Shown one piece after another: positions 16,501 to 30,000 of a stretch of DNA of 64,000 nucleotides. This stretch comes from Cyanoderma ruficeps (lineage: Eukaryota; Chordata; Aves; Passeriformes; Timaliidae). Positions within the stretch are counted from its first letter, which is position 1, and every line of letters begins with the position of its first letter. A model generated the notes under the pieces. It saw only the letters and a list, made by a program, of their open reading frames with translations, was not told the origin of the DNA and ran no database searches. The position numbers and the translations under genes are program-made. The DNA lies in contig VZDJ01000301.1 of assembly GCA_008694505.1 (NCBI GenBank), positions 2,767,485 to 2,831,484 of the forward strand, read 5' to 3'.

Positions 16501-17600
16501 GAAAAGAGCATTTGGTTGAGAGCTGGTGACAAACAAGTGCCAAAAGCAGGAACAGGACCATGGGTCTCAAGAAACAGAGAAGGATGCCACCACAGATTGG
16601 GGAACAACCCTGCTCCCTGCTCAGCCAGGTGCTAACTGCCTGACCACAGGGAGCACTTAGTCACGGCTGTCAGTGCAAGGAATGTCTCCAGAGACAGCCT
16701 AGAACTCACACTCTCAATGAAGAAAACAAACCCCTCAGAAGACTGAGTATTTTAAACTCTTTTCTCTGCCAGTCCTGGCTGCTTTCAATCTAGACTTCAA
16801 GAGTTAGAAAAGGAATTTGCAATTGGAGTCATGAGGTTGAAGGTCTCCCAGACCCCAAGGCTGGTAATTGTCCCAGACAGGGGCTGCTGGTTCTGCAGTC
16901 ACGAGCAGATTGGCCCAAGCAGCCCCTTCTCCTGGGGGACTGCACAAAGCACATGGGGCAGGAGATGTGCCCCATTGCTGGCCACAGTCTCCCCTCCTGG
17001 GCCCAAGGCAAAGGCTCCATTAAAAATGAAAGGCAATTGTGCGATTCCCCAAGGAAAAGGAGAAAAGGCTGGAGCTGTTAATGAGTACAATTAGTGTTGT
17101 AGTTAAGCAGAATCAGAGGAAATAATTAGCTCCTATTGTTTCCGTGGCATCCAAATTGCAGCCATGCTGGCTTTCCAGGCAACAACCCATCATTTGAGGC
17201 TCACCCCAGAGGACAGGGGGTCACTGCCAGCCCTGTTCTGGTCACAGCTGTCATGCAGCTATGAGCAGTAGACTGGGCCATCACCCTCTTCTGCTACACC
17301 CACTGGGGGCCCAGTTTCCCAGGTGGCCAGAGACTTGCAAACTCCAGTACAAAGCAGAAACAGGCTTGGCCCTAAATGCAGTCAGTGCTGCGGGCTCTCC
17401 ACCAAGACAGAGTGAAGGCAACTGACACCAAACATCTCTTTGTCCTGGTTTAAGGGAAGCTCACATCCCTCTCCATGGGATGGGGTGGGTACAAGGCACT
17501 ACTAATCTGGGAATATAAAGAAGAAACAAAGACAAAGCAAGAAGCCTAGAGAAATACCACCCCACTGAATTTCAGACAGAGCCAAAAAATGAGACTGAAA
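13550..17600. other. CHRNG-EIF4E2 intergenic region, no gene found
   Basis: About 4 kb between the convergent 3' ends of CHRNG (plus) and EIF4E2 (minus). Open frames here are short, overlap on both strands and show no domain or splice pattern. In mammals the single-exon transposase-derived gene TIGD1 sits near this position; no such frame is present. GC falls from left to right. A candidate conserved element at 17075-17205 is listed separately. Confidence 0.55.
17075..17205. promoter_or_regulatory. Candidate conserved non-coding element downstream of EIF4E2
   Basis: This segment has a dense mix of homeodomain-type (TTAATGAG, ATAATTAGCT), SOX-type (CTATTGTTT) and GTTTCC...GGCAAC half-site words, with no coding frame. 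It looks like an enhancer-type element. The assignment is by composition only. Confidence 0.25.
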
Positions 17601-17620
17601 GAAACAAAGAGACCCAATAA

Positions 17621-17626
17621 TTTATT
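17621..17626 (-). terminator. Candidate polyadenylation signal of EIF4E2
   Basis: On the minus strand this reads AATAAA about 406 bases after the EIF4E2 stop codon. It is the first canonical hexamer found downstream. Another, at 14961-14966 (minus), would give a much longer 3' UTR. Confidence 0.4.
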
Positions 17627-17759
17627 GGCAGAACTGAAAAGGGGCATTTGAAAACCACAGGGCTGACTCTCAACTGGGATGCTCCTCCCAGCTGCAGAGA
17701 GATTTATAATACTGGTATCCCTCAGCAAAAGGCTCTGATGTTGAGGCAGAATCCCAGAG

Positions 17760-17965
17760 ATCCTGCGTGCCATGTAGAGAAAGACAGGAAAGTGCTGCAA
17801 GATGCGGCCCCAAGGGCCCGCCGCTAATTGAAAGGCTGCCTCCCGCCCCACTGCTAAAAAAAAGTTTGTGTAAGACAAAATCGGCCTCTATTGTCACCGC
17901 TGCTGGAGGGCTTCAGATGGATCCTTCCCCCAGGGACGAGTGCGAGAGTGGCCCATGAGTCCCTT
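17760..17965 (-). promoter_or_regulatory. Possible conserved element in the EIF4E2 3' UTR
   Basis: This lies 70-270 bases after the EIF4E2 stop. It has several CpGs, a GCTAATTGAAAG word and a CTATTGTC SOX-type word, in a neighbourhood otherwise poor in CpG. It would be transcribed as 3' UTR if the signal at 17621 is used. Function is unknown. Confidence 0.25.
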
Positions 17966-18031
17966 CAGAGGTCGGAGGGCACTCTCAGTGCTTTCAACAC
18001 GGAGAGAGGAGCTTAGTGCCAACTCTTGTTC

Positions 18032-21000
18032 TCACAATGTGATTTTTGTGTTTCGAAAGCTTGAATTATCCCTGGAAAACAGAGGGAAGGAAAGAAGTGG
18101 TTAAAGATGTGCATTCCTTCAGATCACGGCACCTCCCCATTCTCCCCACCACAGCTACCAGTGTTGCCATCCCAGTACATCACTCAAAATCAACGCTTGT
18201 TAAATCTCCCATGCAGTTCTTCCTAACTACAAACTTCTCACACAAGTCAGCTGTCACTCTGGAACACTCGTAACAGAGGGAGATCCTGGTTCATCCCCAT
18301 TCAATGAGAAGAAAAAACTGCCATCTCCTATGAGCAAAGCACATGATAGAATGTGGAAACCTCCCTGATGGATTCTGGTGTTTCAACAACTTGCAAGGTC
18401 TCTTCCTTACCAAACATTTACCTTGGAGATCCTGCTTGGAGCACAAATACACTATCAGACCAACCTCCCCCTGCCTCTGTCCCTCGTATTTAGCCATACT
18501 GTCAACAAGTTTAGCTCTCTGATCTCTACTACCTTAAAAGAGTATCTAATCTGAAAAGGGTGTTTCCCTCAAGTTTAAATAGAAGAGTTTCTTCAGCAGC
18601 TTCTACTCACTCGTGAGTACAGCCACAAGCCTCAGGGGCTACTGACCAGGAGAGGAGTGCTGGTCTACAACCTCCCTCAGTAGAGTCTCATGGCACTGCA
18701 GCAATTGAAGATCGGGCAGGTTATAGAAATCTGTTACTGCTTGACACCAGCCTGTGAGCAGCAGCAACAGGCAAAGCATATTTCCACATTAATAGGTGGT
18801 GTGTTGGAAACAAAGGAGATAACAATTACTTGAGAGGATAGGTTTGGCAGCTCTTCCCATAAACAGGGACAGGGCTATGAGCTGCCCATGCCAAAACATT
18901 TAGGGATGCTCCAGGACATACCACACCAAATGTTGAAGAGCAAAGGCAGCAACTTCAGCAGCAAGGTGCTGTGCAGGAGGACTGTGAAATTCCACTCAAA
19001 CCCTTGAGCTATCATTGTGTGCTGCCAGGAGCTGCATGGCAGCGGTACCAGCACAGGCTGGAACACCTCCAGGAGGTGGGCTGGAGAACTGCAAGAGCAG
19101 AAGGAAGTAAAAACCACTTTTTAGAGTTCAAAAAGTTACTCTGCTATGACATGACAGCAAAAACCATGCTGGAGGCCACCTGCAGAACATTGGGGTTCAC
19201 CTTTGCACTTGCCAGAAGAGCAGGCTGGACTGCCATTTGGGAATGTGATTCAGGATTCATTAACTGGATTCTGGTTAATTTGCAACAATGGTTTGGCTTT
19301 CTATCCCATTCTGGACTTTCACCTGTGCCATCTGCCTCAGGAGGCCAGCACACTTCAGGTAGCTCCTCAGTGGACATTTTCCCTCCTTTTGCCTCTGTTG
19401 GGGTGCCCCAGGCCCTCTGCTCATCCCTGTTCAGCACAGGCCACCCCATATAGCTGAGCCACTGTTTTCCTGTACCCTTGGCGTATTTGCTGCCTTCAGA
19501 GCCTGGTATGTCATGAAGTGAGCTGGTTTCCTCTTCCAGAAGGACATGTGAATGTCATTTAACAATAACAACAATATCAAGTGCCTGTGTAGTATTTTGT
19601 AAACACTGATCCTCACAAAAAGCCAAATCTGTGAGGAGAGAGAGGTATTATTTTCACCCATGACTTCAGAGCAAGGTATGGGAACACTGCTTGCTCAGTG
19701 CTGTGGAAGGAGGTTTTGGGATCCCCAGCAGCTCCTCAGAGCTGAGCTGTGTTGGAGCAGCTACATTCCACTGCCCACTTATGGGAACTGGGCAGTGTAA
19801 AATTCCTTCCAGTAGATTCCTCTGCTCTGGCACTTGGCAATCCAGTGATCCCACTTGGCTACAATCAATCCAACTCTCCTGGCTGGGCCTCTTGCTGGCC
19901 CTTCTTAAGGGCCTGCTATCAGGGAAGTGGGCACTGCAGGGGAAAACAATCTGAGCTGTGAGGGTCCCAGCAGCCCTGGGCTCACCTTGGCTGACACTAC
20001 CAGCAGTAGAGGGTGGTTGTCTCATTAGTCACAACATTATTATTTCTATCTACAGTAGCTACTAGGTCTCCTTCCTGAACAAGCTTTTATTGACCAGTTA
20101 ATTTATTCTGTTTCTTCTGTTAAAGAGCTATGTGTCAGGTCCCAAGTTCCTCTCTTAGTGTCCATCACCAGGATGTGCTTAGGATTTATTCACCACTCCA
20201 TACTTGCTTAAAGTCAACCCTAGGCAACACACCCAAGCTGAAGACATACCTCTCAGCCTCCTGGGACTAGGTCTGGGATACAAGTGCCTCATACAGAGGA
20301 AGGATACATTAGCAAAATAGCACAAGAGCACCTCAACAGAAAATGTTGGTTTCTGGTAAAAAAAAATTTGACCTTTGGAAAAGAACAAATAGCAGAACGG
20401 GCCCACCATCAGGCCCATAAGGCAAGAGAACATGCCAGCCCATAGGAAGAAGGTTGGAAGCTGAGAGGTATGCCATGAAGTCACATAGGAAGAAAGATGA
20501 GGCCCTACCCTGGGTGTGACAGAGGGAGGGGGAGCGTTCGATCAGCGGCCACTGCTGTTCACCAGGCCATGAAACTCCTCCCAGGCCCTGGCAAGCCAGA
20601 GGGAAAAAAAAAATGAAATAAAACCCAAAAAATAGCACTTCAGATCAAAGGCTTCTTAACTTTTAACAAGAGCAGAAACATTCAATGACGTTTAAAAGGC
20701 ACTTGTCTTCAGAGAGCAAGGCAATATTCTCTGATAGCCCTAGTGGATAGAAGCATCCTTAAAATCCAGCCAAACATCTGACAGCGCAAGGCAGCTTTAG
20801 CGTTCTGCACAGGCATGAAGCGTTCCCACTGGCTGCTGGTGATAAAGCCACATTAATACCCAGAGACAGGTATGACCTTCCTAGTCACAAATGGAATATC
20901 CATTTCCTATTGCTCATAAAATAGCCCACGTTACGTCTTTCTGGAGGATTATCACATTCCTTGGCTGGTTAAACTCAGCCAGTTACTGGCTTCATGCTTT

Positions 21001-24000
21001 GCCACATACTAAATATGCAGGTAATCCCCCCAAAACAGGCTTCTTTTAATGCCACACAGCTTAGTCCTTACGGAATTCTTTGATTAGGCAGCAGAATGCA
21101 ATTGTTTTTAGGAAGTCTCATTTCCTATTGTAAACCTGCGTTGTTAATGACGACACAGTAAAAACATCACAACTATTTGAAATGAAAACGTTTTTAGGTA
21201 AGTTAGAGAGACAGGCCCAACACTGCATTCCCTGGTGGAGAACGTTTCTGACAGAAGAAGGCAGCAGACTGAAAAATTGCTCTCAGTTTTATGAAGGCAG
21301 CATACTGAAAACCCTCTCATGGAAAACATGCTTAGGTTAATGTGAGCATGAGTATTATCTTCTGGGATCAGAGACATCAAAGAACCTCATAGTTCTCCAT
21401 GCCCAGCAAAACAGTACTGGTGCCTACAGCACATGCCAAGCCATTTTCTGAAGCCAGAGTCCCATGGAGCTGGAGGGACCTTAAGGAGAACCCAGGTCAA
21501 TCATAAACTCAGACCACCCTCTACACTTTTTTGCTGGTACTTCTCAGCTACTTCACATTTTGTTTTGTGCACTGCCTCATCAGGCCACTGCAACACAACA
21601 GGAGAGTCCAGAAATGGAAACCCTGTGTTAGTCAGCACCTGTGCCAAAACCAGACCACCAACCTGGCTCTTATCTGAGCCTGAGAGTCAAGCTCCCAAAC
21701 AGCATTTGCAAAAGCAGCTCAGGTGTCACATGCTTCTTCCCAGCAAGTCATAGCCCAAATAAACACAGAGACCTCAGGGTTCAACAGCCTCTCTCCAGAA
21801 GAAAGTCAGAGAGAAGAGAAACTCTCAATCTGAGGCTCTCTTAGTTGTTGGTGATCTTTGCACATTTCCAGACTTGTCAAAAAGTCTCCATGTCTTCCCT
21901 CCAACCTCCCTTGTATCTCTACCACATTCCCATCACCCACAATCACCTCTCTTTCCCATAGTTCTCCCAAACTTGTAACTTCTCAGCAGAAGGAATACAA
22001 GGGCAGATAACTTGTCAACATAATCAATAAATTTATTACCCCTTTCACACTAAGGAGTTCCTTGTTCCAACATCCCAATAACATCATGCACAGTCCTTCA
22101 TCTCTGTCCCCACAGACAGAGAGAAAAAGCTCTTCCAGCCAAGAATTTTAATTCAAGACCCTCATACATATTATAGTACTAATGACTCCAACTATCTGCT
22201 GACTTGACTGAAAAAATCCACAAGGATGTGTCTGCCCTAATGTACCTAAACTACACTAGGAGAGCAAACTGCTCTCATTCCATACTGAAAAAGGCTGCCA
22301 GTTAATTTCATCTGGCAGAATCTTTACGACCTGTGACATGCCAAAGGCACAGTGCCAGAGAGCCTGAGAGGTTATTTTTATGTATAGACATTTTTAGTAC
22401 CTTATTGCCATACTGTCTGCACAGCGATCAGATACTCAGTGGATTGATCTCCAACACTTAGATTATTCCCATTGAACAGAGGGGAAATGGAAACCTTAGC
22501 AGGCTAAACAAAGCCAGTCAGAGCTGTACTTCCACACTCATTCCTGACCCACAACTGTTGAAACTTCCTAGCTTCTTCCCCACTGCCCAGGGTCAGGACT
22601 GAGACAGGGCTCCCTTTGGCCCCAGCAAGTCAGCTGGAGGAAAAAAAATGAGAAAAGAAGCCACTATCTCCCCAAAAAGAAAAAAAAAATGAAAAAAAAA
22701 AAAAGAGGAAGACTCCAGCAAAAAGAGGAAGGAAAGGACAGTGTTAGCTGCTTCAAGGGGTTTTCCAAATCATCATTGTGCAAGCAGCACTAGCTGTTTT
22801 CTGTAAACATCCTCAATTAAATCCTGGCACTTTGCCTCCAGTATTTCTCTGTGCAACCCTGCTCCTTATCCTCTCCTTCCCCAGCTAAGAAAGGATTCAG
22901 AGAGCTCAGAGTGCACTTATGGTACCTTACAATGGGCACCAAGGTCTGTCTCTCTTGCCAGCCCACGTGGAACCTCCCAGCACACTGACCACTCACTACA
23001 CTCTGCAGGTGTCCAGAGCAGCACAGCCTCTTTCTGGGTGCTTCCCCTGGGATTTGTTCACAACCAGAGAAGAACTGTGTGAGTAACAGCTTGAAAAAAA
23101 ATCTAGGATAGTCTTCTAGCCTGAAATAATTCTTTCACTTCTCTGGCAGTACCTGCAGCAAAGGCAATATAACACAACTAAATAAATATGACTAAACTGA
23201 CCTCCTTGGAAAAAAACCCCCATGAAATAAATACATTATAGGCACTTTTTTGGTAAGAGACAGTTCACCAAGACAAGGACGCCTTTCACAAACTCATGGA
23301 TGCTTCTGAATAAAGCATATTATGTAGATGGAGAATGAATCAACGAATCCATTAATTCAAAGACCAGGTCTATCCAAGTGCTCTTAGACTTGCAGCACCT
23401 GGAAACATTACTGGAATTGGAAAATGGAGTGATAAATGAATGAAGCCAGTATTGCAGAGACTCGAGACAGGAGAACAGCGATCAGATCTAGAACCTCACT
23501 GATCTCTACATTTTATTCCTGCTCCCAGTCTTGAATGGATGAGGGTGAAACAATGCAGATCTAGAACTGGCAAGATCCAAGGCAACCTGCCTTCCCTTGA
23601 CAGGCATCAGACAATGTGTGAAGGTCCCATCTGCAAACCATTTCTCTTTAGGCAAGGTTAACCCTGCCCACTCCATCTAGGACACAGTCAAAGGCAAAAG
23701 TGACACAAGTAGAACAGCAGCACTGAGTTCTCCTAAGGTTTTGGAAATTAGCAAGCAAATGGAAACCAGTGATATAAAGCCACAACAGTTACAGGATTAG
23801 TTGAACTCTGCTGTGACAAGGAAGACCTCACAAGCACCCTACCACCAGCTTACTGTCTCATAAACACTGATCTTCTTGCCCAACACCTGCCACTTCCACA
23901 GGGATTTCTATTCATCATTCCTCTTTTTTTTTGCCATTTCTCTCTTTTTGTCCTGAGAACCTCATCCCTGCAGTCTTCTTACAGTGCATTATTCCCTCCA

Positions 24001-27000
24001 TAGGATATCCTCTTGTTTCCTACCTACAATATAATCTGAGGCCATTTCCTCCAACTGCCTGCAGTGAAATGAACCCAGTGCCAGCTCTATTAAGATCAAC
24101 TATTCTTCTCATTTACTCGAGCCATCCCATTAGTTATCACTGGTGACTTTGAAAGGAAAGGATAGTTTTATACCCTGCTCAGCTCTCACTGCAGCAGGGA
24201 CTTGCGAATAAGCGAAGCTTTGTTTTCAGAAAAAGCAGCCTTGCTTTAGAGCTGACAGGACAATCCATAATGTCACACAGCAACCAAAACATTTCCACAC
24301 CAGCCTGCACAGTGGCAACTTGCTGATGGCCACTGCTCTGGTCTCTCCTGGCACTGGAGGCAGTGTTGCTGAATTTGCCTGGGATTCCTGGATGGTACTG
24401 TGGGTGAAAGCTCTCAACAAAGGAGATGGTCACTGACCACACAGTTATCAGTGTAGAAAAGAAAGGCTGATAAGCCCAGGCAAGGCAAAGGTGTATGCAA
24501 GGCAGCCACGGACTTCATGCTGCAATGCTCAAATGTGAAAGTGATCACTGCCCCTCCACCCCTCTTCCAACTCCAGATACCTGAGTATTTTCAGTGGCTT
24601 TGCTGAGACATGGCCAGGCTGCGCTTGGCAACATTCTGCTTTAAAAAAAGTGCACCTGCTACAGCAGCAAAAGAGGTTGGGTTTTTTCCCTTTAATTCCA
24701 AGTCACAGGAAGTACCACTGTCCATAAGCCACTGTCACTTTTGGACCTTGTCACCTCCAAGGTTAACAACACTGATGAACTGAACCCATTAAGTGGTTCA
24801 CTGCATCTGAGTGCTCCTCTCTCAGTGCACCTCTGAGGGAACAAAGAGAAGCAATTTCTCTCCAGCTACTGAAACAAGGTAGCCCAAAAAATGTCACATA
24901 TGTTCCCTTCAGGTGCTCAGTGCTGTAAAGTCTAAGGTACTATAAATTCCCTGGAATTAAGCAAAATCCAAGAGATTGTTCTAGCTCTCCTAGCAAAATT
25001 GGAAAGTCATACAGACTAGGCTGACCCTTCTACTTGCTGGGATTTAGGCAGCTTGTCAATATCACAAGCAAGAGAAAGGACAAACACAGGAAAATTGCAA
25101 TGAAAGATCTGCTTATCTAGCTAAATGCACATGCTCCACCACTGAGAGCAGGAAGGACAGAATGCAGAACAGCTCCTTGGAATAGCTGTGACGCAACAGG
25201 TACTTTTCAGATGCAGCTTGGCAGCATCACCACTTTCTGAAACAAAGGGGGCTGCAGCCTCACTGACAACTCATGAAAAATGGTCTCTAGAAATGATTTA
25301 ATATGAAATGCATCATCACAAAAGGAATGTACAAATCCTGAAACACAGGGCTCAAGTTCCACAGTGAGAGGCATGCTAGCAATTTCTAAAGAAGCATTCA
25401 TTTACAGTGTGTCAAAATCTAATCCAGGTCAATTCACTTCCTAAAAGTCAAGGTTTTGAGAAATGCTTGTTCTTTTCTTGCTAACCATGCTCCCTTCCCT
25501 GAAGCACAATCAATGCCAATCAAACCCCGCACATGAGCAGAGCTCTAGTGGAGAGATGCAGCCCATACAAATGAAAAATGCCACGAGCCCCCCCATCAAA
25601 AGGCAGCCCTGACAAAGCCTAGAGCATAGCTCTTCCATTAGAGCTTTTCATGAAACACAGCCAGAGTGTGAATATAGAGTGCTGGCTAGAAAGCCCTCCT
25701 GAGTCATAAATCACATGGTACATGTGCAGCATAAGTGGAGTTTATTCATGACAGACAGTATTTCAACAGGACTTGATAGATGGGTGAGGAAAAGGAGCCA
25801 GAGTTTATGTAGGATAGAACTAGTTACTCAAAAGAGTCTTTATTAGTGAGAGAACCTTAATGATATGAAGCTAAGCCAAGCAAAGTCAGACTGAAAGCTG
25901 GGGCTGGCCTGCTCTTCTCTGTCACAAAGCAGTCACCGTCACCTCACTGCAGCTGCTGCCCCTTGCTGCCTGCTGGTACCAGGCAAGAGAGGCACAAGAA
26001 GTTGGTCTGCATCCCTACACAGAAACTCCACTGACAGCATTTCTGCTCTGAATTTACACCAGTACCATTGGACAAACATGCAGGAGAGCACTGCAATCGG
26101 ACTGCTGCAGCTCAAGTGAGGTAATGGGAAAAAAGGGGCTTTCATGATGCCCTGCATGGCAGAAGGTTAATTACTTAGACCTACCTGACTGGGACATCAT
26201 CAAAGCAATTCCTGACTAACCCTCCTACCCACAGAAGAATGGGAGACAAGCCAGTTGGCCTCTACTTAAGAATTGCTCCCAGCTGTAACCTGAGCTATTA
26301 AACTTGATACCTCCAACACCTGTTATTCTCAAACAAGCTCATTTTGCACCACACGTTAGCAGCACAAAATGAAACTTGGATGCTATGCAGGAAGAGAGGG
26401 CAGCACGCACAGCATGCTACACTGGTGTAGGGAAATGAGGCCACACTACTGGATGCACCATCACTCAAGGCCTTACACCTGCCAGAGCAAAACCAAACAT
26501 TGCTATAGCAGCATTCTCTCTGCTACAAAGTGCTGGTGGTTATAGTTCACAAGGGAAAGGCCACATCATTCTACACTTGCTACATGAACCATCACCACAT
26601 CTTAGGACAGCTGACTCCATACACAGCTTTTACTATAGGGACTGAGAGAAGTCAAACACCTCCCTGCTCCAACCACAAAGCCACATCACCACAGTCTGCA
26701 GCCCGCTGCTGCTGAACAGGAGTAAAACATTCTGTTGTGTGTCCACACGAGTACGTTGTTATTTCCCTACAGGGACAGAGTACATAGTGCCCTCTTCTGG
26801 CAAAAAATGTGTGAGAAACGTTAGTGGCAAAATCACGGGAAAAAACCATCTTTCCCTTCTCTTTCCCACACACACAGGAGGGAAGGCCACATGGAACACT
26901 AGATGCCGACAGTGAAAATCTAGTTTCAACGAGATTTCTGTATAATTACTAGTGACCCACACTCAAAATTGGAAGCCAGCTGTCTGCTACAACCAGGATT

Positions 27001-30000
27001 GATCCCATCAAACTGTCTGCCAGCAGACTGATGACAGGGTGATTATGTGGAAAGAACAAGCCAGCATGATGAAAGAAAGTCATGAAAGATACTTGCACCT
27101 TCATTACATGCAAGATTAGAAAGCTCTCTGCCCCATCAGTGTCTTATTCGTTTCACTTCTTTTTTCTGTGTGGACCTTTTCAAGTATTAATTTAACCAAT
27201 ATGACCTAATCAGTGTATTGGTTTATAATACACTTAAGAAAAAAAGAAAAACAACATATTACTCACCTCTAACTAATACCTATATATGCAATTTTTTGTC
27301 ACTTTGTGGGAAATAAAAGTCACCCTGAATGGCCTGATATGGTAAGCTATAATACATTTATTAAAAAATACAGCTGTGCTCTCTGTGTACCATGATCTTC
27401 TAGTCTTGTTAAAGAGCCTCTGTCACCAGGGCCTGGAAGACTTAATATACGACGTTTATTATGATTAGAAATCATTTGTACAGCACTGTAAATTCACACA
27501 GCACTTTCCCAAGACCATTTATAAGTCTAATGGCACTATAAATCCCTGTTAGCTTCCGCACTTTATTCCCCAGAATCTCTACTTATTCAAATGATTTGAA
27601 CCCCATCCCCCCCCACCGTAATCTCATATTTGAATACATCAAGCCACAGTCCCACCCTGGACTACCCATCGCCCGAGTGACAGGCGGGGTGGATTGTTAG
27701 AATAACCCTGAATCACACATTTAAAAAGAAAAAGGTTTTCCTCATGGAACCAAACACCCCCAACAACAGCATGACAACAACACAGGAATTTGGCTTTCAA
27801 AGCGTACTGGCAACAACTGCTGCTGTTTGCACTTCAGTTTGCAGGAACAGCCCTAACGCACACAAGCACCTCTGCCAACGCCTGTGCCGTGCTCTGAGCT
27901 GCTCAAGCACACATGCAGCCTGCAGCACCCCCCTGGCCAGCACACGTACTTGATGCTGTCGGTGTGGGTTTTATATTCCATGATGGTGTTGGGAGGTAGG
28001 TTGAGCACTCTTCGTAACGTGTCGCGTATCCGGGCTGTCGTGGCCTGGTCGCTGGCTGTCTTGTTCCATATGGAGATGATGTCCTCCTGCGGAATGGCAC
28101 GGGAGGGAGGGCTAAGCACCGGGCACTTGTTGCAGCCCTGCCACACACAAGCACGCGCCGGTTCTCAAAAGCACTCACCTGGAATCGGACAGAGACGACG
28201 GCCCCACAGATTTCTTCCCCCACCATGAACTGCTCTCCCAACATGGCCAGAATAAGATTTTCCCAGCACCGTGACGCTAAGCCCTTCCGCAGACGGATAA
28301 TCCATTTACCACCATTTTTGTTGGCATCATCCTAGGAAGAGGGGAAATAAATTGATTTTTTTTCTTCTAGCTATTTTTCTGCTTACCCACAAGAGAGCAG
28401 AGCCACAAACAGGAGCAGATATTGATTAGGTGGGGCAAGGAAGGTATTTTCAAGCAAAAGCATTTTATTTCACTTCTCCCCCATATAAGCAGAGACAGAG
28501 GAAAACCACCTACTTTGAATACAAAATACTTGAAACAATGGCCCTCAGCCTTCCAGACAAAGTTCCGTGCTCTAATGACTTGAGTTCTAGTGTTTTGATC
28601 CCACTAACAAAGACTAACACCAGCCTGCCAATCTGCACAAACAGACCCAGAGGCAAGGACTTTAAAACTATTCCTAAACCTGAGGGTGATTCACCATTTG
28701 TCTAACTGCCTGTATATGTAATTCTGCTTGTAAAACAAGATTCCTGTCAAAGAGGAGAACCCCCCATCATAGAGCATGGAAGGCCAGGAAAGAGTTTGCA
28801 AAACGGTATTTTAAAAGGAAGCAAAAAATTGATAAACATTTTCCTTCCACACTTCCAGGAATGGGCTCACAAGTTGTGTTAACACAGAAAGGACCACCCT
28901 GTTCTCTGAGAACTACTGACATTATCACACATCATACAGCTGAATGTTTGCTCCAGACTGCAGTGACCCAGGGAAATAACCAAAATGAGGGGAGAGAGTA
29001 AAAGAAAAAATTTATGCTAAGCACCCAGTCTGTCATCTCAATATTGTGATTCTGTATTTTGAAGCTGACAAAGAACTGGAAACTGCCACAGCCTCCCTGC
29101 TCCCCAGAATGCACAGCTATGTCAAACAGCAGCCCCTCCTCTGTGCAGAACACTGTGGCATTCTCTGGTACTACGCTGTAGCTGGGAAATCTTACAAGGT
29201 GAGAGGGGAACAAATTCCATCCAAAGGTGAAGACAGAGAGGTAGGAACAAGTCAAAGAGGTGGCAGTTAGGAAAGAGAAGACAGGTCTAGCACAGAAACA
29301 GAGAACAAAGGATGATTCAGAGGGGACTGCACAAAACAGGACATCCCTCTCCAAATCCCCAGCAATCCCCTCTGCTAGCCTGGGACACACCTTGAAGATG
29401 CCAGGAAAGACAGCCCAACCCTTCTTAATTAAATAAAGTTAATTTTATTTTAGCCTTAAAGCTTCTCTAGGGCTCAGGTAAAAGTAAACATTTGTCTACT
29501 CTCTCAGAGACAGCAAGTGCTAATGAAGCAATCCTGAGGAAACATGGAAGTGTCAGCATAACAGCAGCATTCACCTGACTCCTACTTTTCAGGTATGTGC
29601 TGGACTGAAAGGGGAAGGTGTCAGCTCCAGACAAACCTCAAAGCATGACAGGAGCCATCCATACCAACATAAGTTCTAGGAATGTGGCAGAATCCTGTGA
29701 GAAGCAAACTGGTTTCTGTTAAGCACCCTTGTTTTCCAAGTTGTTAACATCACGACCTTTAGACTGGGAGTTTGGTTTAACTCTTCAAAGTTTCCACAAT
29801 GACTAATGGGCATCAGAAGAGAGTGATATTGCTAAAAATACTTCAAAGGTGGCTTAACCAGGTTCAAGGCTACAGAGAGAGCAGTGATTGGGAGGCAGAT
29901 GCTGTATCATGTGCTTTATGGTTGTTAGTCTTTCTTCAGGTTAAACAAGCTTCGGTTCAGTCAAGCATTTGATTTTCCTTCACCAGAATAATAATGAACT

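Larger units (their letters stand above)
18075..27948 (-). other. EIF4E2 last intron (9.9 kb)
   Basis: This long intron separates the core 4EHP exons from the short terminal coding exon. No nested gene is supported; the longest frame (18971-19453, plus, 160 codons) has no recognisable domain. It holds a poly-A-rich tract, a possible CR1 scrap and a candidate conserved element near its 5' end, all listed separately. Confidence 0.7.

Noticed and set aside
18971..19453. 160-codon plus-strand frame in the EIF4E2 last intron
   Set aside because: No domain, no splice partners and no codon pattern; similar long chance frames occur on both strands in this GC-balanced region.
27853..27950. Read-through of the EIF4E2 exon past 27950 as the true C-terminus
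   Set aside because: A good donor (GTACGTG) sits at 27949, and the in-phase micro-exon at 18071 gives a tail known from vertebrate 4EHP isoforms; the read-through peptide is low-complexity.
28932..29390. 152-codon minus-strand frame in EIF4E2 intron 4
   Set aside because: Rich in Phe, Ser and Cys from a pyrimidine-rich strand; no homology recognised.
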